This document shows, in pieces, positions 50,152 through 62,307 of a stretch of 64,000 bases of DNA. Source of the stretch: Steinernema hermaphroditum (lineage: Eukaryota; Nematoda; Chromadorea; Rhabditida; Steinernematidae). How positions within the stretch are numbered: the stretch's first letter is position 1; every line of letters starts with the position of its first letter. The notes below the pieces were generated by a model. It was not told the origin of the DNA. It worked only from the letters and a program-made list of their open reading frames with translations, and did no database searches. The stretch is taken from NCBI GenBank assembly GCA_030435675.1, contig CM059625.1, positions 18,042,001 to 18,106,000 on the forward strand. Direction: 5' to 3'. The position numbers and the translations under genes are program-made.

Positions 50152-53100
50152 ATGTACTACGGCTCGTCCCGCAGCCAAAGCGCCGGGCCTTCGTCAGTGC
50201 TTGACCAATACGGCATAGGCCCCGGAATGGCGACCACATCAACGACAACGCTTCCGCGGCGGACTGCTGAAGCGGCTGCTGCTTCACACATTGCCTCCCC
50301 AATCACAAATCGACGCTTATATCAGCAACAGCCTGCTTACTTACGGTAACTTTTTTTGTCAAACTGTTTTATTGAATTAGCAACATAAGCCAGTTTGTCA
50401 TGCTTTTTGCGGCAGAAAGCATAGCACGTTGGTTCAGCTCCCAAAAAATATCTGCTGAAATGTAGTTTTATTGGTGTCAGCAGCAAATTGCTGTTACTAT
50501 TTGAGATCACTGATTACGCGCAGTATTTCCATGTTGGATTATTATATTGCTACTGTCTTCAGGCATCATAAATCGCTGGACGGCATGGAACTCATTGGAA
50601 ACGACATGGATCAGGCCTATTGGAAAGATATCGGGTGAGCTCTTGTCATTATAAAAACGTACTGGTCATCAGCTTACTGACAACGTGCTTCGTAGTGCTC
50701 AACTTTTCCGTTTGCGGCGATTTTCGCCAGTTTATGGTTAATAGCACCTGTCCACTAACAATCTGTATTCGAGACATTACGCTCACTTATTCAAACCTGT
50801 TCAGGATGCCACAACACTCCTTGTTGAACCAGAACTGCGCCAATGACATAAGTACTTCACAGGCGTTTGGAAGCAGTGTTTCGCCGCCCAAGCTCACCGG
50901 GCATGCGCTTGAACAAGAATACGAGCTGCTTAAACGTGATTACGAAGTGACTTTGCAAAAGCTGCATGCCACCATGAACTCCATCAAGACCTTTTGGAGT
51001 CCGGAACTCAAAAAAGAGCGTCAAATGCGAAAGGAGGAGGCGCAGAAAGTGCTCATACTTCAGCAGAAGATAGCAACACCTTATGTAACGTGCACAATAT
51101 TTTTACGATGGCATAAGCATTTTAGAATCAAAATGACATCGGTGTGGCTGGGTCAAACACTGAACTCGATAAGTTGCGAGTTGAATTGAATTTAAAAGAG
51201 CAAGCACTAAACTCGCTAATGGATATGAATAGATGCGATCCCAATAGTTTAGCTGTGGCACGTCGGATAGCAGATCTCGAAGCGCAATGCACCCACTTAG
51301 ACGCGGCCTTGGCCAGTAAAGACGAACAAGTTCGTGCATACCAGCAGAAATTGAACCAAGTCTTGTCAATCGGCTACGAAGATACAGCGAAGGTTGGTTC
51401 ATTCTCCATGCTTTATGATGTAGTTAACAAGTTGTTATATTTCACTTTGTAAAGCCCAGCGATCCTGCTTTTAATAGTTTTATTACTGACAGAATACTAA
51501 TTTCAGGAAGCGCACATCGTTGAGCTTGAAGAGGAGCTGAAGAGGTTAAAAGTTGGGGCCGCGAACAGACCATTAGACTTTACAAACAAGTCGATAAGTA
51601 CGCACGAACTTCACACGCTTAAAATGAAGATGGAGAAGTCAGAAATGGAACTGGCCCACAGGTCGAACGAGTTGTCATCAACGCTAGCAAAACTGAGAGC
51701 CGCCGAAGAGTCGAATGGAGACTTTAGCAGACATATACAGCTTCTCAAAGATTCTGTTATGGCGAAAGATCAGCAAATCTCCCTTCTTCACGAAGATGTC
51801 GATGCCCTCAGAAAGAAACTTGAATCGAAGAATCAGTTGATCGAACACCGTGACGTTACAATCAAGAACTTAGAGACGATGCTTGAAAATGTGCGCTCTC
51901 AGCTGACGGACTCAAGTCAGGCAGTAAAAGATAGCGAACAGAAGCTGACGCAAATGAATAGGCGCACCGACCACCTTGAATCAACGCTGAGGGAGAAGGA
52001 GCATGAATTGGAAAATGCGAAACACCGTCTTCAGGTACTATTCCAAAGCTATTCACAGTTGGTTTTGCCCTAACTTCTTTAGGCGCAACCTGATGTTGTT
52101 TTCGAAAAAGAGATGAAAATAAGACTCGAAAACGCTGAACGTGACAAAGTTAAGCTCCAGCAGAACATCGATGAGATTCGTAAGAACGCCGAATGTGAAC
52201 GGCACGAGCAGCTGGAAGCATTCAAAGAGCAGACTCGCAAAGATCGGATTCAAATTGAGAGCCTTCAAAAGGAGCTATCGGATAGACAAATCTTGCTAGA
52301 ATCACAGAACGAAAAAATCGGCGACCTTGACGGCGAATTAAAACGCAATATCGAAAGCGGTAGGCTGTTCAAGATTGATGCCGACAAGGCAAAACTTCAA
52401 GCTCAACTGGAGGAAGCTCGGTCCGAAGTGGATAGACTGCTTAAAATTGTCCAGAATCTTGAAAAAGAGCGCACAATGTTAACAACGAAGTGCACTCAAC
52501 TGCAGATGTGCGTAATCGAACCGAACTTTTCTCATCTATATATACAATTGCAGACGCACAACTCCAGATGGAACATCAGCCGAAGCAATAGGAACTTCTG
52601 GACGAGCTACTACTACAATGAAGAACAGGTAGGGGTCAACAGAATACGTATCTCGTTCCTTTCCTAAATATCGATATATATATATATATATATATGAGCG
52701 ATACCAACAAAGGCATTCCAGAATCGATGAGCTCGAAGAAGCTCTCCGTGAGTCGGTGAGCATCACAGCAGAGCGAGAGATGCACGTCGCACAGCAAAAA
52801 CAAATCAACAACCAACTGACAACCCAGGTACTTAAGTTCTACAGGTATTTTTTAAATTAAAAGATTAAGCTAAACGATGCTGTCCGCGAACTAGCCACTC
52901 TGCGAAAAGAGTTGCACGAAACGCCGCGAAACAAGGATCACGAAGCGGTTAACCGTGCTTTCGAGAAAGAACGACAAAAACATCTAGAGCAATTACTACA
53001 ACTTAAGTAATGATTGCATGAGCCACAAGATAAGACTCATATTACTTATTACAGACATGAAGCGATTGTAGCCGCTTTGGGAGAGAAAGATGCACATATC

Positions 53101-53358
53101 GCTTTACTGGAGATGTCCCCGAGAGAAGATGTGCGTGATCAACTGGATACGCTCAGGAAGCACCGCGAAAAACTCATGCAAAAACTAAAGATTGAGAACG
53201 AAAGGCGTGCGAAACTCATCGAACAGATCAACGCATCGGCATCAAGTCCATACATCGCTCCAACTAGTGGTGTTGGATTGCCTGCTATCGACTCAACTCT
53301 GGCTGGTACGCAAAACGTTAACGACCAGGATGACGACGCAGAAGGCATTTGGGCATAG
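50152..53358 (+). CDS. elks-1: ELKS/CAST/ERC presynaptic active-zone scaffold
   Basis: Ten exons give about 797 aa: 50152-50345, 50563-50634, 50805-51084, 51126-51392, 51507-52034, 52083-52507, 52554-52628, 52722-52827, 52864-53006, 53055-53358. After a disordered N-terminus (MYYGSSRSQSAGPSS) the protein is almost entirely coiled coil. Diagnostic ELKS segments are MNSIKTFWSPELKKER, EARSEVDRLLKIVQ, RIDELEEALRESVSITAERE and EKDAHIALLE. It ends DDDAEGIWA, the C-terminal PDZ ligand by which ELKS binds RIM. The family organises the cytomatrix of the presynaptic active zone and cortical vesicle docking. Exon 7 is poorly conserved and its frame depends on an unusual donor (GTGCGT at 52508). Intron 8, only 36 bp, is the shortest here. 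The start is the first ATG in frame with the conserved region. Confidence 0.9.
52674..52695. repeat. (AT)n microsatellite in an ELKS intron
   Basis: About eleven AT dinucleotides lie in the intron between exons 7 and 8. Confidence 0.9.
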
Positions 53359-53527
53359 CACTTCAACGTCTACGCACTTCCATTGTTCCGGTGTCCGGTG
53401 TCTGAAGAACAATCCGTTTTTCCATGAAAATCTCGGGCCCCCGCAGCCCATTTGTACTGGTTCCTTGTTTATGACAGCCATCACTATCTTATTACTGCCG
53501 TCTTTCAAAATCAAAATGTAAAAAGAA

Positions 53528-53533
53528 AATAAA
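53528..53533 (+). terminator. poly(A) signal AATAAA for ELKS
   Basis: AATAAA 170 nt after the ELKS stop, and before the stop codon of the convergent SNF gene. Confidence 0.5.
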
Positions 53534-53681
53534 TTTCCGAGCAACATGTTTCTGAATTTTGTTGTTCCAGACCACTACACGAGCACAGTACCCGCTACTC
53601 TGATGATTCACAACACTGGTAGTAATTTTAGTACAACGATTGTGGAATATATTAACAACATAACACCGAGAACCACTCCGG

Positions 53682-54433
53682 CTATTTGTTGGCGTAGTCG
53701 ACTTGCATCTGCTGACTTGGAGTAATCTTGAAGTTATGCAGACTCTGTTTCGCCGTAGTCGAAGAATTTTCATCCTCGAACTCGATGAAAGCGATATCTG
53801 TTCGGTTGGGGACGAGTCGGATGTCCTTTAGACCAGGGAACTGCGAAAACAAGAGATGAAGCATTTGCTCTGTGGTCTCAGGAGGAAGATTTGTGCAGAA
53901 AAGAATCTTATTAGGTGGCGCTGTAGATCGTGGAACCTCGGTGGCAGTACCAGGAGCATTCGCAGGTTTTCGCGCTGCTGCACTCGCGGCAGGCTTCTTC
54001 TTTTTCTTTTCAATAGGACGGGGAATTTCTTTGGTAGGCCTAGAAAAAACGACGAAATAATTTTGCGGTGCAGACAATACCGTTCGACATAAGTTCCTTT
54101 GGCTTTTGCGATAACATCTGAATCAGATTTGGCAAAGTGAATCCGCATCGGTTTGTCGTAAAAAGGGAATCCTTGCATGGACCGCAGTGCGGTCGTAGCT
54201 GCTCCAATTTCCTTGAAGATAACGTGCGCCTGTCCGCGCATCTTTACGTGAGTGAAACACATAATGTCAATAATTGGTCCAAACTGGGAAAAAATGGCAT
54301 AGAGGGCCTTCTTCAGCTCTGGGGTAAATAAAAAACGGTTTTCAATGACATCATAGATCGGCATACCTTCTTTTTTCGTCTTTTCGTTTAGATTGTTTAT
54401 GTAAATCGTGTGGTTAGGCTTGATGTCGGCCAT
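53682..54433 (-). CDS. U1A/U2B''/SNF spliceosomal RNA-binding protein, two RRMs
   Basis: Three exons (54433-54367, 54318-54081, 54039-53682) encode 220 aa, the usual SNF length. RRM1 (residues ~8-95) has RNP2 in [11 protein letters not shown], and RNP1 as RGQAHVIF followed by [16 protein letters not shown] and AKGTYVER. A basic Lys/Ala/Pro linker leads to RRM2 (~145-220; [38 protein letters not shown]). Such proteins bind stem-loop II of U1 snRNA and/or IV of U2 snRNA in the spliceosome. The RNP1 aromatic equivalent to human U1A F56 is His here (codon CAC). Intron 1 (54319-54366) is 48 bp, in frame and without stops, so reading through it inserts 16 residues into RRM1; homology shows it must normally be removed. 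Convergent with ELKS, the stops only 324 bp apart. Confidence 0.95.
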
Positions 54434-55256
54434 CTCAGACTACGTAATCTGAAACGTGAATCAATAAACAAACAATCAACATACCACCGCATGCAAATTT
54501 ACACGAATATCTTATATATCGTGTTGTGTTTCTTTTTCAGTGTAAAGCGACGCTAAAAATGGTTATCGCTTCGAGAATTTAAAAATGAAGCAGATGCTCA
54601 TGTACAAATTGTGTATGCATATGACTAATGGGGTTTATTCAAAGACATTCTGATAAGTATCGGCAAGCAACGCTCTACTAAGAAACTACTGAATATTCGC
54701 TAGCCATATTCAATTGACCATCACAACGTTCACTAATCATCCGAAAGCCTTCGAAGCGATGTTCTGTCTCCACACGTGCCTGTTCCCTATGACATGGCCA
54801 ATATATCTCAACAAGAACAGCGCATATAGAATTGTCAGTAAAAAAAGTGACATAAACCGACCGGAGCTGCGAACGCTGTTGTTAATATAACAGTATCGCT
54901 TTCAAAACTATATACGTTATTTTCATCACTATTTTGGCGCGCGTCTATGTGAGTGACCTAGAAAAAACGGTGACAATGGCGAGAGCTATCAATGGTCCTG
55001 CACAGATTCGTCCTATTACCGTTTCAGATTTTGAATTTTCGCTTTCGTCTAAAGCGCCATTTTTGTACGTTGTTCACCTTTCAACTGCGCATGCATTTAC
55101 AAATTGCATTTCTTAGTGAATATCAATTATATTTGTTACTCTTTTTGTACACAGGTGTTCATGCGTGAAATTATGGCCAACTACTTGCGTCTGAACGCCG
55201 TTTTGTAACATGTTTGCACATATTGCTACAATTAATACACTTTCAGATCTTGTGAC
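54434..55256. other. intergenic between SNF (-) and Nup155 (+)
   Basis: Divergent promoter region. No exon is supported; a 60-codon frame at 54934 (+) does not join the Nup155 model. Confidence 0.45.
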
Positions 55257-58200
55257 ATGCTTGCCAATGCTGCAGTCATTGTTGATGACTGCATAAGTAA
55301 GGATCGGGTTCATGTCGACAGCGCTGTTAAGCTTACTCGCGATCTACGATGTAACAGAATGAGTATGAATTCAATGACTAGTATCACAATCAGTTTACGT
55401 GTTCGTTTCAGCGAAAGTCGCAGTGTCAGGGCTTGCATCATGTGATTACAAGGAATTTTCATCGCTGATGGATGTCAGGGAATTTTCCAATATCGAGACT
55501 CGTCCTATCCCGGGCGACCTCCGTGATCAAATGAAAAGTAAGTGCATTGGTTCATTGCCGATAATCGTTCTTCGATTAAGGGATGCGAAGCCATTGTGGA
55601 ATGGGAATCTTTCCTGAACTCTCCCGAGCGTGGATGACGATTGATAGTGACCTTTTCATTTGGAGCTATGATTCTGGGTTTGCTTCGACAGAGTTTAGCG
55701 TTTTATGATCGAAGAAAATTTCAGTGAAGATTTGGCATTTTTTGATGGCGTTTCAAGTGCCATTATTGCAACGACATTGTGCCGTCCAAAAGCAGGAGTT
55801 TTTAACGTAAGTGGTCTTAAACGTGCCATTATATAATGTGTTTCAGGATAACGTTCATTTCTTATTAGCTGTCGCAACTACCGTTGAAGTCATCCTGTAT
55901 GCCGTTTGCTTCTACTATGCAAACGGGAAGTCCGTTCCTCTCCACGATCAGGATTACGCAAAATATGAAATGTATTTAATTCCCGATCCCATATGCAGCG
56001 TACGTCTCAAGTCACAACGCCCATGTATTGCAGATTGTTTAGATTGCTCTTGATGGTGCTGTTGTCAGCGGTATGAAGGCAACGGCGGATGGGCGCCTCT
56101 TCTTCGCGGCGGACGACGCACTATTTGAACTTTGTTATGAACCGCAAACATGGTTTAAAAACAGATGTCGCAAGGTTAATCACACCAAATCATACGGAAG
56201 CATTATTACGAACTTATTCACCAAAAAGGGTAAAGCCAAAAGTGCCATCTGCTGCTAATTCAATCTCTCTTTTCAGATAACATAATACAGCTAGTCATTG
56301 ACGATGAGCGCCATATATTGTACACACTAAGTGAAAGCAAGACGGTCCAAGTATTTGACCTTGGAGCAGATGGGTCCGAATGTCAAAAAATATGTGAACA
56401 AGGAGCCGATGCTCTTGCACACTTTGTTGTTACCAATACGAATTTGGACGGCGACAGCATTAAAGATGTTGTAACGTTGAGTGTTGTTCCCGTTAGAGAA
56501 TCCCACTTCTTGAATTTTGTAAGTGCCGCCAGCTATTACGATCCCTCTCCATTGTGATCTTCAGGTCCTCGTAAACACCTCTGGAGTGCGCATGTACTTT
56601 ACATGCTTAACTCCAGATACCGATTTGAGTTACTTCAACACCATGGGAAACGAAGACTTCCTTCGCATTTCTCCATTGTCTCTTGTGAGTTTCAGGTCAG
56701 CAGTGTTCACAATATGCATTACCTTAAGCAGGAAACTCGGCCAAGAGTGATTCGCTTGGTCCATTTGCGACTGCCAAGGGATTTCAACACGTTCAGAGCG
56801 CATGATGATGATGTTTACTTAATGTGCCATACCTCGGGTTTGAAGAGACTGGTTTCTTCTGTACGGACATCTTGCTTTAGATACAACAGTTCTTTTGAAA
56901 AGTGGTTCAAACACCAGGTCAGCCACTGCTACCTTTATGAGCTCAGCGAATTACTCCATGTCAAGCGAAATCTCAGAGAATGTGGTAAGATGGTAGCCTG
57001 TTCCGGTATTTTCTGACTGAAGGGTCTTTCAGGAAACCCAGCTTGTTAAAGGTTTGACATGGTCTATAGAAAAGTTTGATGAGGATTCAAGTATAAAGGT
57101 ATGCAGAGCCGTCTATTTCCTTTATTCCAACAACTGTTTGCAGTACATTACCCTTCCGGGAATGCTTCCCGACATGAATCCACCGATCACTGTTTACCAG
57201 CACGTGATTGAGCCCGACCGATTCTTTTTTATGACCAGTGAAGGCGTTGCTTTCGTAGATCGTCTTCGCCCCACCGACATACTGCGTAATATTTTGACCA
57301 CCTTCGGAGCTGAGTCAAAGCAATGCTCTGCTTTCTGCGGCATTCATGGACCAAAGAACACTATGACGATGGTGCTGGACATACTCAGCAGTACTTTGAA
57401 AGCAGACCAAAGAGTAAAGGGTGAAGCACAGCGAGTTTTCTTTATGGTCGGTGGTGAAGCTCAAAGCTCAGATGGTCATGAAACCACAATCGAATCTACA
57501 CCGTGTTATCCGATTTTCGCGTCAACGCCCTACGGAGGACGTTCGCCCCCACACATGAATATCTCTGGTGTTTCCACCATAGTTCCAAGTTCTTCTACAA
57601 CCGCTACCACAACTGTCGTAGCCAGTGCGGCGAGTGTACCAAGACGAATGCGTCGACCGACACAGAGAACCACTTTTTCGGAATATGACTCTCCTCTTCC
57701 TCACAAGTCCATTTTATTCAGTCACCGTCACGATGCTCTTTATTCATATTTTGCTCGATTATTCGGCCGATTTTGGACACTACCAGTATGTCGCAAAGAA
57801 GGAAATACGGTCAGTCAAAGGAATATGTATCTCAATGTTTGCAATGATCGTTTAGCTGGTAAGCAAGTATACAAGCGACGAACTCACATGGCTGACCCGA
57901 AAGCTAGGGCAGTACAAAGAAGCTATTAATGAGTACAAGCTTATTCCCGCGGCAGAAACCGGTTTTGTTAATAGTTCTGATTCACACGGCAAAGTTGAAG
58001 CGAAACTAAAGGAAAGGCAATCGCTTATGGATTTATACAATTTGCTCATGGTTTCATGTGAGACACTTTACCTACTTAAGCTGGTGAACGATCATCAGTT
58101 TCACGCAGTGACCAGTCATATGTCTGAACACTATAAAATTGAGCTTTTGAGCATTAAGTTTAGTGACCTGGTTAGCAGCGGAACAATGGTTGGTAACTTA

Positions 58201-60138
58201 ACGTGAAATTTTCAATATTAATATATTTAAGGTGCCTGCTGAACTTATTTCTGGTCTGGTACGCCACTATCTTGGGGATAATGCAACGACAAATGTGATC
58301 AGCGAAAGCTTACGTAAGCACTGTTCATCACTGTTTTCAATGGATGATGCTACTGCTGCAGAGGTAACATTTTTTTCTTGAATGGGGTGCAGTCAAAGAG
58401 AGTTTTAGGCACTTGAAATGCTCCAGAAAGCTCCTCGCATGTCAGAAGGAGCGGACAGAAGAAAACTGTGCGAGGAGGCATTGGGTCTTCTTCGCAGATC
58501 CATCTCGAAAGTGAATGTGCATAGCGTAAAGGATCTCTTCCGTCAAGTGCACATGTTCGAGTCACTTGTGGAGCTTGCGCTTTACAAGGCAGCGTCCGAC
58601 GACCCACAGAATATTGCAGTTATTGCTTATCGTGAAGGGATTGTTAGTGCCGATCGTGAACTTGCTGAGGCCCGAGCGAAGAGGAAGGATGCTTATGGCT
58701 GCATACTGGAAACATTATTCTTGCTTACCGATCCTGCATGCGCCAGCGATTTGGGATTATCAGAGATTTCGGCGAATAGGCATCGCGAGCAAGTCTTAAA
58801 GACAGTCATGCGTAGCGAAGATGAATTAGCAAACGTTGAGATATTCGACTGGCTTATTGATCACAATATGAGCAACTTACTTGTTGAGGTATATACAGAC
58901 TTTTTTTTCTGTTTGGTAAATTTTGTTTTTAGAGTGGTAGTGTTTATGTTGAAAGCTATCTTCGTCACAAAGTTGAATCGCGCGACGACGTTCGCTACCA
59001 AGACGTACTATGGAGACACTGCGAAAGAAATGGAAAATTTATGGCTGCGGCAAAACTATTGCACGATTTAGCCGATGGAAGCAGAGTAGATGTCAATCTT
59101 CGCAAGCGCATAGCATATTTATCACAAGCGTTGATGTGCTGTAGATCGGAGCAGGCTAACGAAGATATACATGTATTCGTCCAAGAACTGGAGGATAAGC
59201 TTGAGGTGGCCATGGTTCAAGATCGGTTGAGGTAGTTCTATGAGAGGCACACAGGTACTTTACCACTATTGTAGGGACAATATAAGTGCTTTGTCGCCTA
59301 ACGACCAAATTTCGAGAGCAGAATTAAAAAATGCCGTGACAAACTTGGACCAAAGAATATATAGCGTAAATGAGCTATACACCGATTTTGCAACGACTTT
59401 CAATCTACCACTTGCAAAATTGAGCATTCTGAAGTGCGCCAATCATTTGGATGAAGACACTATCCGTGACATTTGGGTTGAAATCATCGATCAAGAATTT
59501 GGTAACTATGCTCGCCTGGACGGAGCGTTTGCGGAAGTTTTCCTATCTAAGCTTTCCAATCTTAGCCGAGATTATAAGAATTCACCAATTTTCTTTCCAA
59601 CTAGTAAGTAGATTCAAGTGCCGTTGTACGAAAGAAATACGACCCCTTTCAGATTTTATACTTCAAATGGTACTGACAAGGAGCTTCGAACACGGCGTGA
59701 ATCCCACGTGGTTATTTAGACTGCACAGAGTGCCTAAAATCGGTCTTAGTAAAGTGCTGGATGCTATTTCCCGGCAGTACGAGTAGGTTTCATCTGTCTT
59801 TAGCATAACATAATCTCACTTTAGAAATGATGCTGATCCATTCTGGAAAAGAAATTCCCGGGCCGAATTCTATCTCGCTAACGCCGTTGTCAAAATCGGC
59901 AACGAGTTTTCAGAAAATGTTAAAAGCTTCCAGTCAATGCAAAGGTAATACTGCAACGTATTCGATCGTTGACCTCCATTTTAACAGGCAACTCATCGTA
60001 AATAAGCTGCTGAACCTACTGGCTACGTTTTCCATTTCTATCAATACCGTCGCCAATACTCGAGAGCAGCTTATGGAATTTAAGCTACGATGCAATACGT
60101 TGCAAAACAAGCTTGACAGGCTTCTGAGTCTTTCTTAA
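55257..60138 (+). CDS. npp-8: nucleoporin Nup155 (NPP-8 type)
   Basis: Twenty exons give 1334 aa (human 1391): 55257-55362, 55412-55537, 55581-55677, 55725-55806, 55847-55999, 56043-56229, 56277-56518, 56565-56684, 56732-56837, 56881-56984, 57033-57098, 57144-57785, 57856-58188, 58232-58363, 58409-58888, 58933-59231, 59275-59603, 59653-59782, 59825-59944, 59988-60138. The total is divisible by three. The N-terminal beta-propeller shows GIFPELSRAWMTIDSDLFIW, DLAFFDGVSS, WFKNRCRKVNHTKS and RLVHLRLP. Pore-scaffold landmarks are FFMVGGEAQ, LFRQVHMFESLVELAL, EVEIFDW-type ANVEIFDWLIDH and DIWVEIIDQEFG, then the alpha-solenoid to DPFWKRNSRAEFYLAN. Nup155 is a core inner-ring component of the nuclear pore complex, binding membrane nucleoporins and Nup93-complex partners. 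Nearly all introns are 40-50 bp. Confidence 0.95.
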
Positions 60139-60472
60139 ATCGGATGCCGATATTCTTGTTGAATGAATTGGTTTCAGTTCGTTACTTGTTGATTTGGCAT
60201 GTACTTTCGATTTCTAAGTAAATATAACCTGTTGTTCGGAAGTGAGATCTGAAAGCTTTCTTGAATGTAGATTATGTATATTATATGATTTCGACGATTG
60301 TGCGAACTGTGGAACGTAACAGCAAAGGCAGTTCATTCCAAACTGAATACTTTTGTGAAATCCTGATGTGGTTTTGGTGTACCTTTGGTGTTATAGACAT
60401 TCATTATATCAGGTAAGAAGAGAATGCCATTTATCTGTAGACTTAACTAGAAAACTAGTAAACAGTAATCAT
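60139..60472. other. short convergent intergenic region
   Basis: Between the Nup155 stop and the acyl carrier protein stop. No further feature seen. Confidence 0.5.
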
Positions 60473-60935
<463 letters not shown>

Positions 60936-62131
60936 TCTGAAATCAAAGTCATGTGAATAGTGAGCCATTTATTTGAAATACACTCGGAAACGCGCAAACC
61001 TAGACCAGAAAATTCTTCAACGGCGTTTGTTACAGTGACAGCAGTTGACAACAGAAGAACTAACTTTATTATAGCATTTCACACACAATTCAGTGAAAAT
61101 TAGCGAAATACAGAAAAATTTTGCGCTTGAAGCCGACCACCAACCAAGATTTCGAACAAAGGGTCTCGGCGCGACAAAATCTCGTCGCTGATATGCTTTG
61201 AAACAATCGTGGTAAAATTCGAATTGTATGGAATTCTGTGTGTCGATTATTGCGAGCCTTAAAATTATGTAAACTTAAACATATACACAACATTTTCGAG
61301 ATTCCTACATTGCATTATTGTCTTATCCCGAATTATTTCGGGATAAGACAATATTTAAATTACAATATAACCCGAATTATTTAATTAATTGTAAGGGGTA
61401 CAGTGAAGAATGTAATCTTCGATTTTACAATGGGAAATTCTGGATTTCGCAGGTCGTCTGCAGTTTAGGACACTTTTGACGTAGATGGTACGCAAAGCTC
61501 AAAATTCCAACAGCAAATTTATATAGCACGGTTAATTGCGACTTGAGCAACTATTGGTAATTAAGTTGAAAACTTCACAGATTTGTCACTTCGCAGATAT
61601 CTTCTATCTGAGCTACCATCATTCACTTCATCACTCACAGCATGCCCACCTAGCAACTCCACGGGCTAATCTCTACTTTGCGGAAATGGGGGCCAAATGT
61701 TGAAAAAATTACCCGTGTATTCACAAAAAGTACCTATGTTTCCACGTCGACCACCACAATGGACCTTGAGCCTTGAGCTGAGAGATTTCTGTTTGCTTTT
61801 CATATAGCAATCTCGTAGCTCTATATCCTCATCTGTGCTCATCGGCAAACGACGACATCAGTGGAAATCATTCAGAATAAGACAAATGGGACGAAATTTG
61901 GGCTAAAAAAGTTTTTGCTCGAATTCTATGAATGCAAATTTCAGTCAAAAAGTGGGATGATCTCTACATGTACCAGTGGGAAATACCTGGAGTGAAATCT
62001 GTGTGTTCAATCTTTAAGACCCTGGTGGCTTGCCTACGAAGAAAGCAGACCACAGATATCAAATCGCACTGTCATTTTTAGAATAACTTCACGAACCGTC
62101 GTTCTTTATCGCACGGAATTGTGAAACAACG
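60936..62131. other. intergenic; hairpin and one candidate exon
   Basis: Contains the perfect inverted repeat at 61316-61353. On the - strand 61848-61666 is open and protein-like (MSTDEDIELRDCYMKSKQKS, then a possible donor after GGRRGNI), but no partner exon was found. Nothing else recognised. Confidence 0.4.
61316..61353. repeat. perfect hairpin, 17-bp stems, 4-nt loop
   Basis: Stem TATTGTCTTATCCCGAA, loop TTAT, and exact complement. The motif CCCGAATTATTT occurs again about 20 bp further on, so the palindrome may be part of a decayed repeat. It lies about 380 bp upstream of the acyl carrier protein ATG. Confidence 0.8.
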
Positions 62132-62137
62132 TTTATT
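62132..62137 (-). terminator. poly(A) signal AATAAA for the L1CAM-type gene
   Basis: Reverse complement reads CTAATAAACG, about 170 nt past the stop at 62308. It supports 62308 as the true 3' end of the coding region. Confidence 0.55.
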
Positions 62138-62307
62138 AGATATGGCTAAGTACAATGTTGGCAGAAATATTGGTGACAACAACTGACAGTTACAACATAC
62201 CCGATATCCAGATGCAGCAGTAAAAAAGGAGAATGGTAGTTAGTGTAGTAGAGTGTTGACAGATTGAGTAGGAAGGTTGTCAAATTGGAAAAGAATACAT
62301 AAGCTTC

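Noticed and set aside
51084..51125. Reading the ELKS frame straight through (VTCTIFLRWHKHF) as coding
   Set aside because: A GT...AG pair of 41 bp at 51085-51125 restores the coil sequence in phase; the read-through peptide breaks the coiled coil.
52674..52695. TA-rich run as a mobile-element target site
   Set aside because: It is a plain dinucleotide microsatellite inside an intron with no inverted ends nearby.
56685..56695. An apparent 11-bp intron in Nup155 (GTGAGTTTCAG)
   Set aside because: Far too short; the same donor pairs with the acceptor ending at 56731 to give a 47-bp intron in correct phase.
59232..59255. A 24-bp intron in Nup155 before VLYHYCRD
   Set aside because: The acceptor at 59274 gives a 43-bp intron and joins DRLR to DNISALS in frame, matching the family better.
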